NCBI GenBank assembly: GCA_001567165.1
Contig: LNFQ01000039.1
Span: 1 to 43,715, forward strand
Length of the DNA: 43,715 nt
Source of the DNA: Bacteroidetes bacterium OLB11
GTDB lineage: Bacteria; Bacteroidota; Bacteroidia; Chitinophagales; Chitinophagaceae
Reading direction: 5' to 3'
The stretch's first letter is position 1; each line of letters begins with the position of its first letter. The notes under the pieces were generated by a model, which saw nothing but the letters and a program-made list of their open reading frames with translations, was not told the origin of the DNA and searched no databases. Positions 15,659 through 24,866 of the stretch are shown one piece after another. A program made the translations under genes and the position numbers.

Positions 15659-17710
15659 ATGAGGAAGACTCAATACAAAATGAAAAGATTAAGTATATTA
15701 TTACTGATTTTTGCAGGCATATTTTTTAATGAACAGGCAAAAGGACAATTAATAAAAGGAGAAGATACACTCTGTGTTTTTAACAAACTTTACCTAAGCA
15801 CACCCGACACCACCGGCACTTCATATTATTGGGGATTTTGCTCAGCATATTTAGATAATGTGCCCTCAGGAAGTAGCATAGCAGCCGGAACAGGAATGGA
15901 TTCACCACAATCTATTTGCATGGTAAGTGATAGTGGAAACTATTATGTTTTTGTTATTAATCTAAATAATCCACGTAATTTACTCCGATATGATTTTGGC
16001 AATAGCTTGGCTAATTCTCCTATCGTAAATAATTTAGGTGATTTTGGAAGTCTAATTCCAGTCAATAGTAAAGGTTTTGAAATCATAAAAGAAGGAAATA
16101 ATTGGTATGGCTTTATCGTAGGAGGTGCTACCGCTGTTAACTCCCAAATGGTAAGACTTGATTTCGGAACAAGCTTAGTCAATACGCCTGCTATTACTGA
16201 TTTAGGAAACTTAAGTGGCTTACTTATCAACCCTCAAGACTTATTTGTTTTCACAGAAGCTGGACAATGGTATGCTTTCACAAATAGTGGCTTTACCGGT
16301 AATTTAATAAGAATTGATTTTGGTGCAAACATTACCAACACAACACCTGTATTGACTAATTTAGGAAACCCCGGCACATTATCATTTCCTACCGGATTTT
16401 GGCCTGTATATGACGGCTCTGATTGGTATCTTTTTGTAGTAAACAGACTCACTCAAACTGTTAGTAGATTAGACTTTGGTAGCTCCTTACTCAACCCTTG
16501 CGTTGAAACTAATCTTGGTGATTTTGGTGGAATTTTTAATAACCCAAGAGATATTGTTATTATAAAAGATTGTGGAAATTATTATGGATACGTCACCAAC
16601 GAAGCTAGCAATTCGTTGATAATGCTTACTTTCACAGGCGCAATCAACACCGTACCTACTGCAACAGATTTGACAAATTTTTCTGGATTTAATGCACCCC
16701 GATTTTTAACACGTATGTTTAGAGATAAAGACAATGTATTTTGTTTCACTGCAAATAATACCGACAACACTTTATCAAGAATTGCATATAGCAGTTGTAA
16801 TATCTCATCAATAGCATCCTCTACCCTTCAAACACCTCAACCTGTTGAATACTCAACTCCAGGCTTATACAATGTTTATCTTGCTATTGATGAAGGATTA
16901 CCAACGATGAGAGTCGATTGTAAACTGGTAAGAGTATTACCCAAACCCTATATTGAAATTAATAATGATACCCTCATTTGCCAACAAGATACTATCCTTT
17001 TAGTTGGTAATGGACCAGGATTAAATTCGATTGTATGGGATCCGGTTTATAATGCATCATATCCTTATGACACAACGTCTATTTTAGTATATCCGAGAGA
17101 AGATTATCGTTATAATGCACACTTACAATTTTACAATAATAAAGGAACTTGTGCATTTGATACATCAGTTTTAGTAAGAGTCAGTCGAGTGCAAGCCGAT
17201 GCAGGCCCAGACCAATTTGTAGCAGACGGAGCTTACACAATTTTAGGTGGTCCTAAACTTTCCTATGGACAAGAATATTCTTACTCATGGAGTCCAAACA
17301 CATACTTAGATAATTCATTTATTGCCAACCCAAGATGTGACCCCAGAGATGTTCAGTTTTATTATTTGACCGTTAAAAACGACTCTACTGGTTGTATATC
17401 TCGAGATACCGTTATAGTGCGAACAGAATGTACAGATATTTATCTTCCAAACGCATTTAACCCAACTAGTGATATTCATCTAAATAGAAATTTTGGTCTA
17501 TTAAATAACAATATCGTCCACTTAGAATATTTCAGAATATACAACCGTTGGGGACAAATGGTATTTGAAACCACAGATCCAGCCAAAAAATGGGATGGGA
17601 CAGAAAACAATATTATGCTACCACCAGATAATTATGTCTGGATTGTGGAAGGAACTTGTGATAATGGTAAAAGAATTCGAAAACAAGGAACAGTATTACT
17701 TGTAAGATAA
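15659..17710 (+). CDS. T9SS-exported six-repeat beta-propeller protein (gliding-motility C-terminal domain)
   Basis: A 683-residue secreted protein. The signal peptide ends near NEQAKGQ (residue 30). From about residue 90 to 380 there are six repeats of roughly 52 residues with the pattern NxWYxF...L.R.DFG.S..N.P...NLG..., consistent with a six-bladed propeller. A PKD/Ig-like region follows (ADAGPDQFVADGAYTILGG, SYSWSPNTYL). The last ~95 residues, from YLPNAFNPTSD through FRIYNRWGQMVFET to KQGTVLLVR, form the gliding-motility-associated C-terminal domain that directs type IX secretion (type B sorting). It is probably anchored at or released from the cell surface. The ligand is unknown. A bidirectional terminator follows. 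Confidence 0.85.
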   Translation: MRKTQYKMKRLSILLLIFAGIFFNEQAKGQLIKGEDTLCVFNKLYLSTPDTTGTSYYWGFCSAYLDNVPSGSSIAAGTGMDSPQSICMVSDSGNYYVFVINLNNPRNLLRYDFGNSLANSPIVNNLGDFGSLIPVNSKGFEIIKEGNNWYGFIVGGATAVNSQMVRLDFGTSLVNTPAITDLGNLSGLLINPQDLFVFTEAGQWYAFTNSGFTGNLIRIDFGANITNTTPVLTNLGNPGTLSFPTGFWPVYDGSDWYLFVVNRLTQTVSRLDFGSSLLNPCVETNLGDFGGIFNNPRDIVIIKDCGNYYGYVTNEASNSLIMLTFTGAINTVPTATDLTNFSGFNAPRFLTRMFRDKDNVFCFTANNTDNTLSRIAYSSCNISSIASSTLQTPQPVEYSTPGLYNVYLAIDEGLPTMRVDCKLVRVLPKPYIEINNDTLICQQDTILLVGNGPGLNSIVWDPVYNASYPYDTTSILVYPREDYRYNAHLQFYNNKGTCAFDTSVLVRVSRVQADAGPDQFVADGAYTILGGPKLSYGQEYSYSWSPNTYLDNSFIANPRCDPRDVQFYYLTVKNDSTGCISRDTVIVRTECTDIYLPNAFNPTSDIHLNRNFGLLNNNIVHLEYFRIYNRWGQMVFETTDPAKKWDGTENNIMLPPDNYVWIVEGTCDNGKRIRKQGTVLLVR

Positions 17711-17729
17711 AATATCCATTTCAGAATAA

Positions 17730-17785
17730 AAAAAAATCCGGTTATTTAATGAATTAAAAAACTCAGAAAATAATCGGATTTTTTT
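17730..17785. terminator. Bidirectional rho-independent terminator
   Basis: The 18-bp arm 17730-17747, ending TCCGGTTATTT, pairs with 17768-17785, AAATAATCGGATTTTTTT, with one G-T pair. The arms start with an A-run and end with a T-run, so it can act in both directions. It follows the propeller gene and precedes the oxidoreductase gene. Confidence 0.8.
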
Positions 17786-17835
17786 ATATAAAATTTAATT
17801 GACAACAAAATTGTCTTCATTTATTGAATCAAAGT

Positions 17836-19370
17836 ATGAAAAAAAAAATAAACATCATTGGTGCAGGAATTTCAGGTCTATGTGCAGGTTGCTATTTGCA
17901 AATGAATGGATTTGAAACTCAAATTTTTGAAAAACATTCTATGTCGGGCGGCTTATGCACTAGTTGGGAAAAACAAGGATATACCATCGACTGCAGTGTC
18001 CATTGGATATTAGGGTCTACCGAAAAAAATGGTTTTTTTGATATGTGGAATGAGATTTTAGATATGGAAAAAATTGATTTTCACAACCATGAAGTCCGCT
18101 TAGCTCTTGAAGTGAAAGAAAATACTAATAAATATGGCAATAAATCATTTCTATTATATACCAATTTAGACCGACTTCAAAAATACATGTTGGATATCGC
18201 GCCGGAGGACAAAAAAAGTCATTCAACTTTTTATAAAAAACATCCGCAAGTTGCAAGCATTTAAAGTGCCTCCTATGATGGATAAATTACCCTTTTGGCA
18301 AAGCACCATTCGAGGAATTAAAATGATTCGCTATCTTAAATTTTTAGGAATTATTTTATATCAAAATAGTATTACCAATAAACAATTTGCTCAAAAATTT
18401 AAAAATCCATTTCTCAAAGAAGCCATTTCAAATCTATTTGATGATGATGATGTCAGTTTGCTTGTTTTCAATTTTCCGATGGCATCATTTGATAATAAAA
18501 GTGCAGGATACCCAATTGGCGGTTCTTATAGTTGGGCAAAACGAATTGAGCAAAAATATATTTCACTCGGCGGAAAAATACATTATAACACTCCTGTTCA
18601 AAAAATAATTGTAGAAGATCAAAAAGCAACTGCAGTGCTTGTCAGAAACAACGTGATTCATCATAGTGATATGACGCTCTCAGCCTCCGATTGGCATAAA
18701 ACTGTTTTTGATTTATTAGATGGGAAATATGTAAACGAAAAAAATTCTAAAACTAAAAAATGAACAAATTTTAAAAATCTATTATTCAATCTTATTAGTC
18801 ACTTTTGGATTAAAAAGGGATTATAAAGAACAATATCATTTTAACCGTTTTCCAATAAATACAAAATTAAATTCACCTTGTGGTAAATCATGGGATAGAC
18901 TAGAAACTCATTTTTATCACTATGACCCTACCCTAGCTCAAGAAGGAAAAACCGTTATGGCGTGTAGCTTTTACACAAGTAATGGAAAATACTGGATTGA
19001 TTTAAGAAAAAATGATCGGAAAAAATATAGAGAAGAAAAACAAAAATTTGTGGACGATTTGATACAACAATTGGAACAAAAATATCCCGGAATTAGCAAC
19101 GATATCGAAATGGTTGATTTTGCTACTCCAGCATCAGTATTACGTTACACAAACAATTGGCAAGGAAGTGCCCAAGGCTGGCTGCCAGGCAAAAACGTCA
19201 TTGCTAGTTCTCCTATTTCTTTTAAACTTCCTAATCTTAAAAATTTCTACTATGCCAGCCATTGGAATAGGCCGGGAGGTGGCGTGCCTGTTGCTCTGAA
19301 TATGGCAAGGGATGTCGCCAAGCTGATTTGTAAAGAAAATCAAGTCGATTTTAAAGTGATAAAAAAGTAA
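17836..19370 (+). CDS. Phytoene desaturase/CrtI-like FAD oxidoreductase, two frameshifts
   Basis: FAD-dependent oxidoreductase of the phytoene dehydrogenase/retinol saturase type, 510 residues once restored. The N-terminus has the dinucleotide fold IIGAGISGLCAGCYL and the family segment MSGGLCTSWEKQGYTIDCSVHW. The middle has YPIGGSYSWAKRIEQKYISLGGKI near residue 225, and the C-terminus has YYASHWNRPGGGVPVALNMARD, the CrtI-type FAD-binding end. Three frame segments (to ~18215, ~18215-18745, ~18745-19370) join when one A is removed from the A7 runs near 18210-18216 and near 18738-18744. Substrate is unknown; such enzymes act on carotenoids or other polyene lipids. It lies upstream of darA/darB, so a pigment role is plausible but unproven. 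Confidence 0.8.
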
Positions 19371-19407
19371 TAAATTCTATATTTTTACTCAATCTCAATT
19401 TTGAATC

Positions 19408-21038
19408 ATGAAAAATGGATGATCATCATTGCAATTTTACTATTGAAGCAATTCTCCTTTGCTCAAAAACAAACAGAGCGTCTAATAGATAATGATGATC
19501 GAAAAAATTAATCAAAGCCAGAAATTTATTTAATCAATCACAAGTCTTTGATGGTGAAAAAATCATTAGAGAACTCATAAGAACTCATCCCAATCAGGTC
19601 TATTTTTATGAGGCACTCGTGCAAACTCAAAAACAAGTGCTTGACAGAATCATGTATGCCACCGACGAATGGCAACAACTTTCTTTTTCAAAATCAATGA
19701 TTGACTCCATTAATAAAGATATTGTCAAAAGTATAGATGATGAAATCGATGATGAAGATGATGATACCAACTCATCAACTCCTATCAAAAATGAAAATGA
19801 AATGATGGAATCACTCGGAATAGACATGACTGATATCAATACTAAAAAGAAAGAAAGCAAAAATGAAAATTCCAAACGAACAAAAGAAAAAGTAAACAAA
19901 GAGGAAGAAACAGAATCACTCAGTGCTGATGATTTTGCACTAGAATTTTCTCAAAAAGAAAGAGAAGAAATCAAAAATAATAGCGAACAAGCGACTTTCA
20001 AACTTGATAAAAAGACAAAGAAAAAATTAAAAATCATTGAAAATTTTGCTCAAATCCCATACAGCACATACTTATATGATATGTTGGAAAATGCAAGAAA
20101 AGCCACACGATTATTTCAAGATGCCGACTCTAGTTCAGTGTATCTAAGACAATATTTAATCGACACCGTTAATGTGAATGCAGAAGTGAAAAAAGAAGCA
20201 TGGGACGAATATTTGATAGCCTTAGAAGATTATTATGCAAAAGAAATTCCTGCCGCTGCATCTCATTTAGAAAAAGCATTATTATTAGATGAAATATTTT
20301 ATTCAGCTCACCTCAAAATGGGTGATGTATATTATCTCATGAACAAAGACAGCATGGCTGTGGTTGAATATAAATATGCTAGTGTCTTAGAACCCACCAA
20401 TCCCACTCCTTTGGAAAAATTAAGTGCTATGTTTTACAACAAAGGGCAATTTGAAGAATCCGCTGCATTTGCAATTGAGGCTATTATGAAATATCCTCAT
20501 GCACACCTCTTTAAAGTGTTAGGTAAAATATTAGAAAAAACAGGTAGAGAGCTCAATACCCAATGGATTAAACGAGAAGTGTATCCACTCAAAACTAAAA
20601 ATATCAATGAAGAAATTGTTGTGGATGACAAGTCACCTTGGTGGCATTATCAATCGGTGAAGCAAGATGTATTTAATTTCTATGATACGAGTGGCGTGGT
20701 TGTTCCAAATGAAAAAACACAAGAGCGATACCTAGAAGTTTATGCTTGGAAAAAAATGTTAAACAATACAAGCCCCAAACATTTTCAGTTTGCAAGAGCT
20801 ATGGAAAAAATGGGTTATTTAGATTGCTACGTGCTGATTTCTCTTTTTCATATTGATTTATACAGTCAATTTATAGACATAGTAAAAACACATCCTGAGA
20901 AAGTAAAAAAAATATTTTTACATTCTCATCAATTGGGATGATTCTCGTTTTGATAAAATCAAAAAATCATTAGAAGTAAAAAAATCAAACAATTCTGATT
21001 CAGAAAAAAAACCATCAAAACCAGAAAATAAAAAATAG
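19408..21038 (+). CDS. Secreted TPR protein, three frameshifts
   Basis: Restored length 543 residues. The ATG at 19408 opens a signal peptide (MKKWMIIIAILLLKQFSFAQ) only if the A5 run at 19411-19415 is given one more A. A second A is missing from the A6 run at about 19502-19507, and one T is extra in the T5 run near 20913-20917. With these changes the total is a whole number of codons ending at TAG 21036-21038. The protein has an N-terminal helical repeat region, a very acidic linker (IDDEIDDEDDDTNSS near residue 112) rich in Lys/Glu, then TPR units (HLEKALLLDEIFYSAHLKMGDVYY), and a Lys-rich tail. Likely periplasmic; the partner is unknown. It lies directly upstream of darA. Confidence 0.7.
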
Positions 21039-21066
21039 AGTTCCGACAACAATTCAATTAAGAACT

Positions 21067-21984
21067 ATGAAAAATATTTTAGTCATTTATTATTCACAAA
21101 CAGGGCAGCTCAAGCAAATTATCGAAAGCGTCCTTTCAGAAATTAAAGAATCTGTTGTGATTGATTACAGAGAAATAATACCTCAAAACCCATTTCCTTT
21201 TCCTTGGACAAGCGATGTCTTTTTTGACGCAATGCCTGAAAGTGTGCAACAAATTTCAGAACCTATTGAGCCTTTGGATATACCAAATAAAAATTACGAT
21301 TTAGTAATATTGGGCTATCAACCATGGTTTTTGTCGCCCTCCATTCCAATTAATAGTTTTCTCCAATCAGAACAAGCTCAATGTTTAAAAAACAAAAATA
21401 TTTTGACCATCATTGGAGCAAGAAATATGTGGCTAAATGCTCAAGAAAAAATTAAATATTCACTCATAAATCTTAACGCAAAACTCGTCGGAAATATAGT
21501 ACTTTGTGATAATAATCCAAATTTAATATCTGTCTTAACCGTGATGAGATGGACCTTCAAAGGACAAAAAGAAAAAAGTACATTTTTACCCGATGCAGGA
21601 GTTCAATCAATCGATATTACAAATGCCTCTCGTTTTGGCAACCCTATTTTAAAAAGTATTGAATCAAATCAATTTCAAAATTTGCAAACAAATCTCTTAA
21701 AGTTGAATGCTGTTGATTTAAAACCTGATTTAGTTATTTTAGAAAAAAGAGGTATCAAAAATTTTAGAAAATTTTCAAATTTTATTTTAAAAAAAGGAGA
21801 AAGAGGAAACCCACAACGCCTACCAAGAGTCAAACTTTTCAAGCGACTATTAATCATTGGTGTTTTCATCTTATCTCCAATAAGTAATCTCACAGCACGT
21901 TTCCAAGCAATACTTAACAATAAAACGATTTTTCAAAAAGTTGAATATTTTAAAAACATAAGCTATCATGAAAATGAAATATAA
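21067..21984 (+). CDS. darA: Dialkylresorcinol condensing enzyme DarA
   Basis: DarA and DarB together build 2,5-dialkylresorcinols, which in many Bacteroidota esterify aryl polyene acids to give flexirubin-type pigments. This 305-residue protein has the family N-terminus KNILVIYYSQTGQLKQI, the segment FPFPWTSDVFFDAMPESV near residue 48, GYQPWFLSPSIPINSFL near 84 and IIGARNMWLNAQEK near 119. The N-terminal fold is flavodoxin-like. The end overlaps or abuts the darB leader, and the two genes are clearly co-transcribed. Frame is intact throughout. The other genes of a flexirubin cluster are not in this window. Confidence 0.88.
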   Translation: MKNILVIYYSQTGQLKQIIESVLSEIKESVVIDYREIIPQNPFPFPWTSDVFFDAMPESVQQISEPIEPLDIPNKNYDLVILGYQPWFLSPSIPINSFLQSEQAQCLKNKNILTIIGARNMWLNAQEKIKYSLINLNAKLVGNIVLCDNNPNLISVLTVMRWTFKGQKEKSTFLPDAGVQSIDITNASRFGNPILKSIESNQFQNLQTNLLKLNAVDLKPDLVILEKRGIKNFRKFSNFILKKGERGNPQRLPRVKLFKRLLIIGVFILSPISNLTARFQAILNNKTIFQKVEYFKNISYHENEI

Positions 21985-22042
21985 TATAAAAAATGAAATA
22001 AAGTTTATTAATTTGCACTTTTTATTAAAAAATCAAGTTAGG

Positions 22043-23182
22043 ATGAGTGAAGTATATATAAATAGAATTTCAAGTTTTTTGCCTAATGAGCCAATCACTA
22101 ATGATGAAATGGAAGAATACTTAGGAGTAATAGCCGGAAAAAAATCAAAAGCCAAAGCATTAATCCTTAGAAACAATAAAATCAAAACAAGATTTTACGC
22201 TATTGATAAAAACACAGGAAAATCAACCCATACAAATTATCAACTAGCCTGCGAAGCCATCGAAAAGCTGCTAGATAAAGATTTCCAAAAAGACGATATC
22301 GAATTATTGGCTTGTGGATGTGTATCGCCCGACCAATTATTGCCAAGTCATGCAGCTATGGTTCACGGTGAATTAAATTGCAAACCAGTCGAATTAATTT
22401 CTGTGAATACTGCATGTTGTGCCGGAATACAAGCCCTCAAGTATGGCTACATGAGTGTTAAAAGCGAAAGTACAAAGAATGCAATTGCTGTTGGGTCAGA
22501 AAAAGTTTCAGGTTGGCTCAGAGCAGATAAATTTTCAAAAGAAGCAGAAGACTTAAAACAGATAGAAGAGAATCCCTATATTGCTTTTGAAAAGGATTTT
22601 TTAAGATGGATGTTAAGCGATGGTGCTGGTGCTGTATTGATGCAAAATAAGCCAAACAAACATGGGCTTTCATTAAGAATAGATTGGATAGAAATTACTT
22701 CTTATGCTAATCAAATTGAACCTTGTATGTATGCAGGAGCTGAAAAAAATAACGACGGAAAATTAATCGGGTGGGCTGAAATTGCACCTGAATTATGGAC
22801 AACTCAAAGTGTGTTTGCTTTCAAACAAGATACTCGACTTTTGGGTGAAAATATTGTAAAACTTGGTGGCATTTTTTGGGAACAAGTTTGCAGAAAGCAT
22901 TCCTTAAACATTGATGACATTAGCTATTTCTTACCTCATCTCTCCTCTGAATTTTTTAGAATGAAAATTCATGAAGAACTCATAAAAATTGGTTTGCCAA
23001 TTCCTGAAGAAAAATGGTTTACAAACCTTACAAAAGTTGGTAATATAGGATGTGCAGCTCCATTTGTTATGCTTGAAGAACTTTTAAATAATGGTAAATT
23101 AGAAAAAGGAAATGTGATTATTTTGATGGTACCTGAAAGTGCTCGATTCAGCTATGCTTATGTAAAAATAACTGTTGTTTAA
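22043..23182 (+). CDS. darB: Beta-ketoacyl-ACP synthase III family enzyme DarB
   Basis: Thiolase-fold ketosynthase of 379 residues that initiates dialkylresorcinol formation with DarA. The catalytic triad is visible: Cys126 in NTACCAGIQAL, His in SYFLPHLSSEFF near residue 302, and Asn in LTKVGNIGCAAP near 337. LLACGCVSPDQLLPSHA near residue 88 and MLSDGAGAVLMQ near 193 are typical KAS III segments. The frame is open back to 21968, but MSEVYINRISSFLP at 22043 is the family-like start; the extension overlaps darA. It converges on clpS with about 30 bp between the stops. Confidence 0.88.
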   Translation: MSEVYINRISSFLPNEPITNDEMEEYLGVIAGKKSKAKALILRNNKIKTRFYAIDKNTGKSTHTNYQLACEAIEKLLDKDFQKDDIELLACGCVSPDQLLPSHAAMVHGELNCKPVELISVNTACCAGIQALKYGYMSVKSESTKNAIAVGSEKVSGWLRADKFSKEAEDLKQIEENPYIAFEKDFLRWMLSDGAGAVLMQNKPNKHGLSLRIDWIEITSYANQIEPCMYAGAEKNNDGKLIGWAEIAPELWTTQSVFAFKQDTRLLGENIVKLGGIFWEQVCRKHSLNIDDISYFLPHLSSEFFRMKIHEELIKIGLPIPEEKWFTNLTKVGNIGCAAPFVMLEELLNNGKLEKGNVIILMVPESARFSYAYVKITVV

Positions 23183-23213
23183 GTCAATCTTTTTTTTAAC
23201 ACCAATTAAAACA

Positions 23214-23513
23214 CTACGAAACTGCTTCTTCAATAGAAACTTGAATTCCTCTGTCAAGTATTGCCTCCTGCATCGGTTTCAAATCTTCATAGCTCCCTGA
23301 TTTGACTGCACATTTCCCTGTGTAATGTACTAATAATGTGCATTGCTCTGCTTGTTCCAAATAATGCTTACACACATCAATTAATGTTTGAATAACCCAA
23401 TCAAATGTATTCACATTATCGTTCCATATAATCAATTGAAAACGATTTTCAACACATTCAATTGTATCAATGTCTAATTCCGGTGCAAAACTTCTATTTG
23501 TTTTAAGTGCCAT
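23214..23513 (-). CDS. clpS: ATP-dependent Clp protease adaptor ClpS
   Basis: Small cytoplasmic adaptor (99 residues) that delivers N-degron substrates to ClpAP. Seen are the N-degron-binding start LIIWNDNVNTFDWVI (the family has NDDxTPMEFV here), then TLLVHYTGKCAVKSGSYEDL with the conserved His and the Gly-Lys pair, and QEAILDRGIQVSIEE at the C-terminus. The length is normal. A TAAATTTG box at 23543-23536 on the minus strand is a plausible -7 element, giving a leader of about 18 nt, but I found no -33 box. Confidence 0.92.
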   Translation of the reverse strand: MALKTNRSFAPELDIDTIECVENRFQLIIWNDNVNTFDWVIQTLIDVCKHYLEQAEQCTLLVHYTGKCAVKSGSYEDLKPMQEAILDRGIQVSIEEAVS

Positions 23514-23594
23514 AATTTAGATAATTTATCCACAGCAAATTTAATAACTTTTTTTTAAAAAATTCATAATTCTTTATTATGAGTTCAAAAAAGA

Positions 23595-24284
23595 TTATTG
23601 GTTTGTTGTATTTGAAAGTGTTTTTCTAAAAAACGGAAGTGATAAAAACCAATTTGGAAAATAAAATAAAAACGAAGTAATAATAATCGCCCCATAAGCA
23701 TCAATAGTATAATGAACTCGCATGGATAAAATCATAAAGGCCATCAAGCAAGTAGCAACTATCATAAACCATTTCACCCATTTCACTTGTGCCACTAAAA
23801 AATAAATCCAAGTGCTAGCAATATGCCCACTAAAAAATAAATCTTTAGTCAACGGATAAAGTCGAGGATACACCGTATTTTCAAGAAAAACATCTCTTAA
23901 AACAATGATACCTGTTGGAGGCTCAAGTGCAACAAGCAATATACATAACTGTCTGACAACTGCTACTAGGAGATGCATTTCGATAATCCTATAAATAACT
24001 TTGGGTTTATTCAAATGCGTGATGAGTACTATAAAAATGGAAGAGTAAAGAAGTAAAAATATTTCAATTGAAAAATCGTGTCGTGGGAATAAGTTCAGAA
24101 GATAATCATTCAGCAAAACTCCTTTTCGCATTTCGATATATGTTCCAAGTTTTTGAGTGATTGCTGAATATAAAAAAAATATACCCGGCACTAACATTAA
24201 TTTTATTGCAAAAGATTTACTTTTCAGTGCTAAAGTCCAAGCTGCTATTGATTCTTTTAAATAATTCAAAAACTTATCGTGCAT
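23595..24284 (-). CDS. PAP2 / sphingomyelin-synthase-like integral membrane protein
   Basis: A 229-residue protein with about six membrane helices (for example FAIKLMLVPGIFFLYSAI, FSIEIFLLLYSSIFIVLI, LLVAVVRQLCILLVAL). The active-site pattern is LFFSGHIASTWIYFL near residue 149 followed by MRVHYTIDAYGAIIIT near residue 190, the His-His-Asp arrangement of the PAP2_C/sphingomyelin-synthase group. Such enzymes transfer phospho-headgroups between lipids. Bacteroidota make sphingolipids, so a ceramide-headgroup or related transferase is plausible; plain lipid phosphatase is the alternative. It lies between clpS and lptE on the same strand, with some 80 bp to lptE. Confidence 0.75.
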   Translation of the reverse strand: MHDKFLNYLKESIAAWTLALKSKSFAIKLMLVPGIFFLYSAITQKLGTYIEMRKGVLLNDYLLNLFPRHDFSIEIFLLLYSSIFIVLITHLNKPKVIYRIIEMHLLVAVVRQLCILLVALEPPTGIIVLRDVFLENTVYPRLYPLTKDLFFSGHIASTWIYFLVAQVKWVKWFMIVATCLMAFMILSMRVHYTIDAYGAIIITSFLFYFPNWFLSLPFFRKTLSNTTNQ

Positions 24285-24364
24285 TATATTTTTAAAATTT
24301 TAAACGACATAGGTTTTAGGAAATTGCAAAGTAAAATGATTTATTATAAATATTAAAAATATAT

Positions 24365-24862
24365 TTACCAATTTACAAATGCTTTATTAAAAATATCGTC
24401 ACTCAATTCATCCGTTATCGAATTAATCAATGAATTTTCAACACTTTGAATATCTTGACTGGGATTAAAATCAGCAAAACGGCTAAATGATTGAGTAAAA
24501 TTATTTTTTTCATTTTTCCTGTTCTCAAATTGAACATTAACTGTAATCGTTAATCTGTTTTTAGAACTAGTACTCACATCACCTCCCGAAATAGAGGCTA
24601 CACTGATATTGTAATCTGAGATATAAGCCTGCAAATCATAATCTGTTTTGTCGGAATTTACTTGCGATAAGGAAGTTTGCGAAGCTATTTTTTGTTGCAA
24701 CTTTTGAGTAAAAGTCGGAGATAATGAAGGAACCACATTAGCTGCTCGATTTTCAATAAAGTGAACATTGATTGTTTTTCCTTCAACTGCGGCGCCTGTA
24801 AAACTATAAATTCCGCAAGCATTTAGGAGCAACAACAAAATCGAACATGATGAAATTTTCAT
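24365..24862 (-). CDS. lptE: LPS-assembly lipoprotein LptE
   Basis: Outer-membrane lipoprotein that plugs the LptD translocon for LPS insertion. The signal peptide MKISSCSILLLLLNAC gives a lipobox with Cys16 (counting from the ATG at 24862), then GIYSFTGAAVEGKTINVHFIEN, the characteristic LptE opening of Bacteroidota, and a DYDLQAYISDYNISV strand pair. The restored length is 165. A longer start at 24883 would overlap the regulator gene and put seven extra residues before the signal, so I prefer 24862. It follows the sigma-54-type activator gene after 4 bp and is probably co-transcribed with it. Confidence 0.82.
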   Translation of the reverse strand: MKISSCSILLLLLNACGIYSFTGAAVEGKTINVHFIENRAANVVPSLSPTFTQKLQQKIASQTSLSQVNSDKTDYDLQAYISDYNISVASISGGDVSTSSKNRLTITVNVQFENRKNEKNNFTQSFSRFADFNPSQDIQSVENSLINSITDELSDDIFNKAFVNW

Positions 24863-24866
24863 CCAA

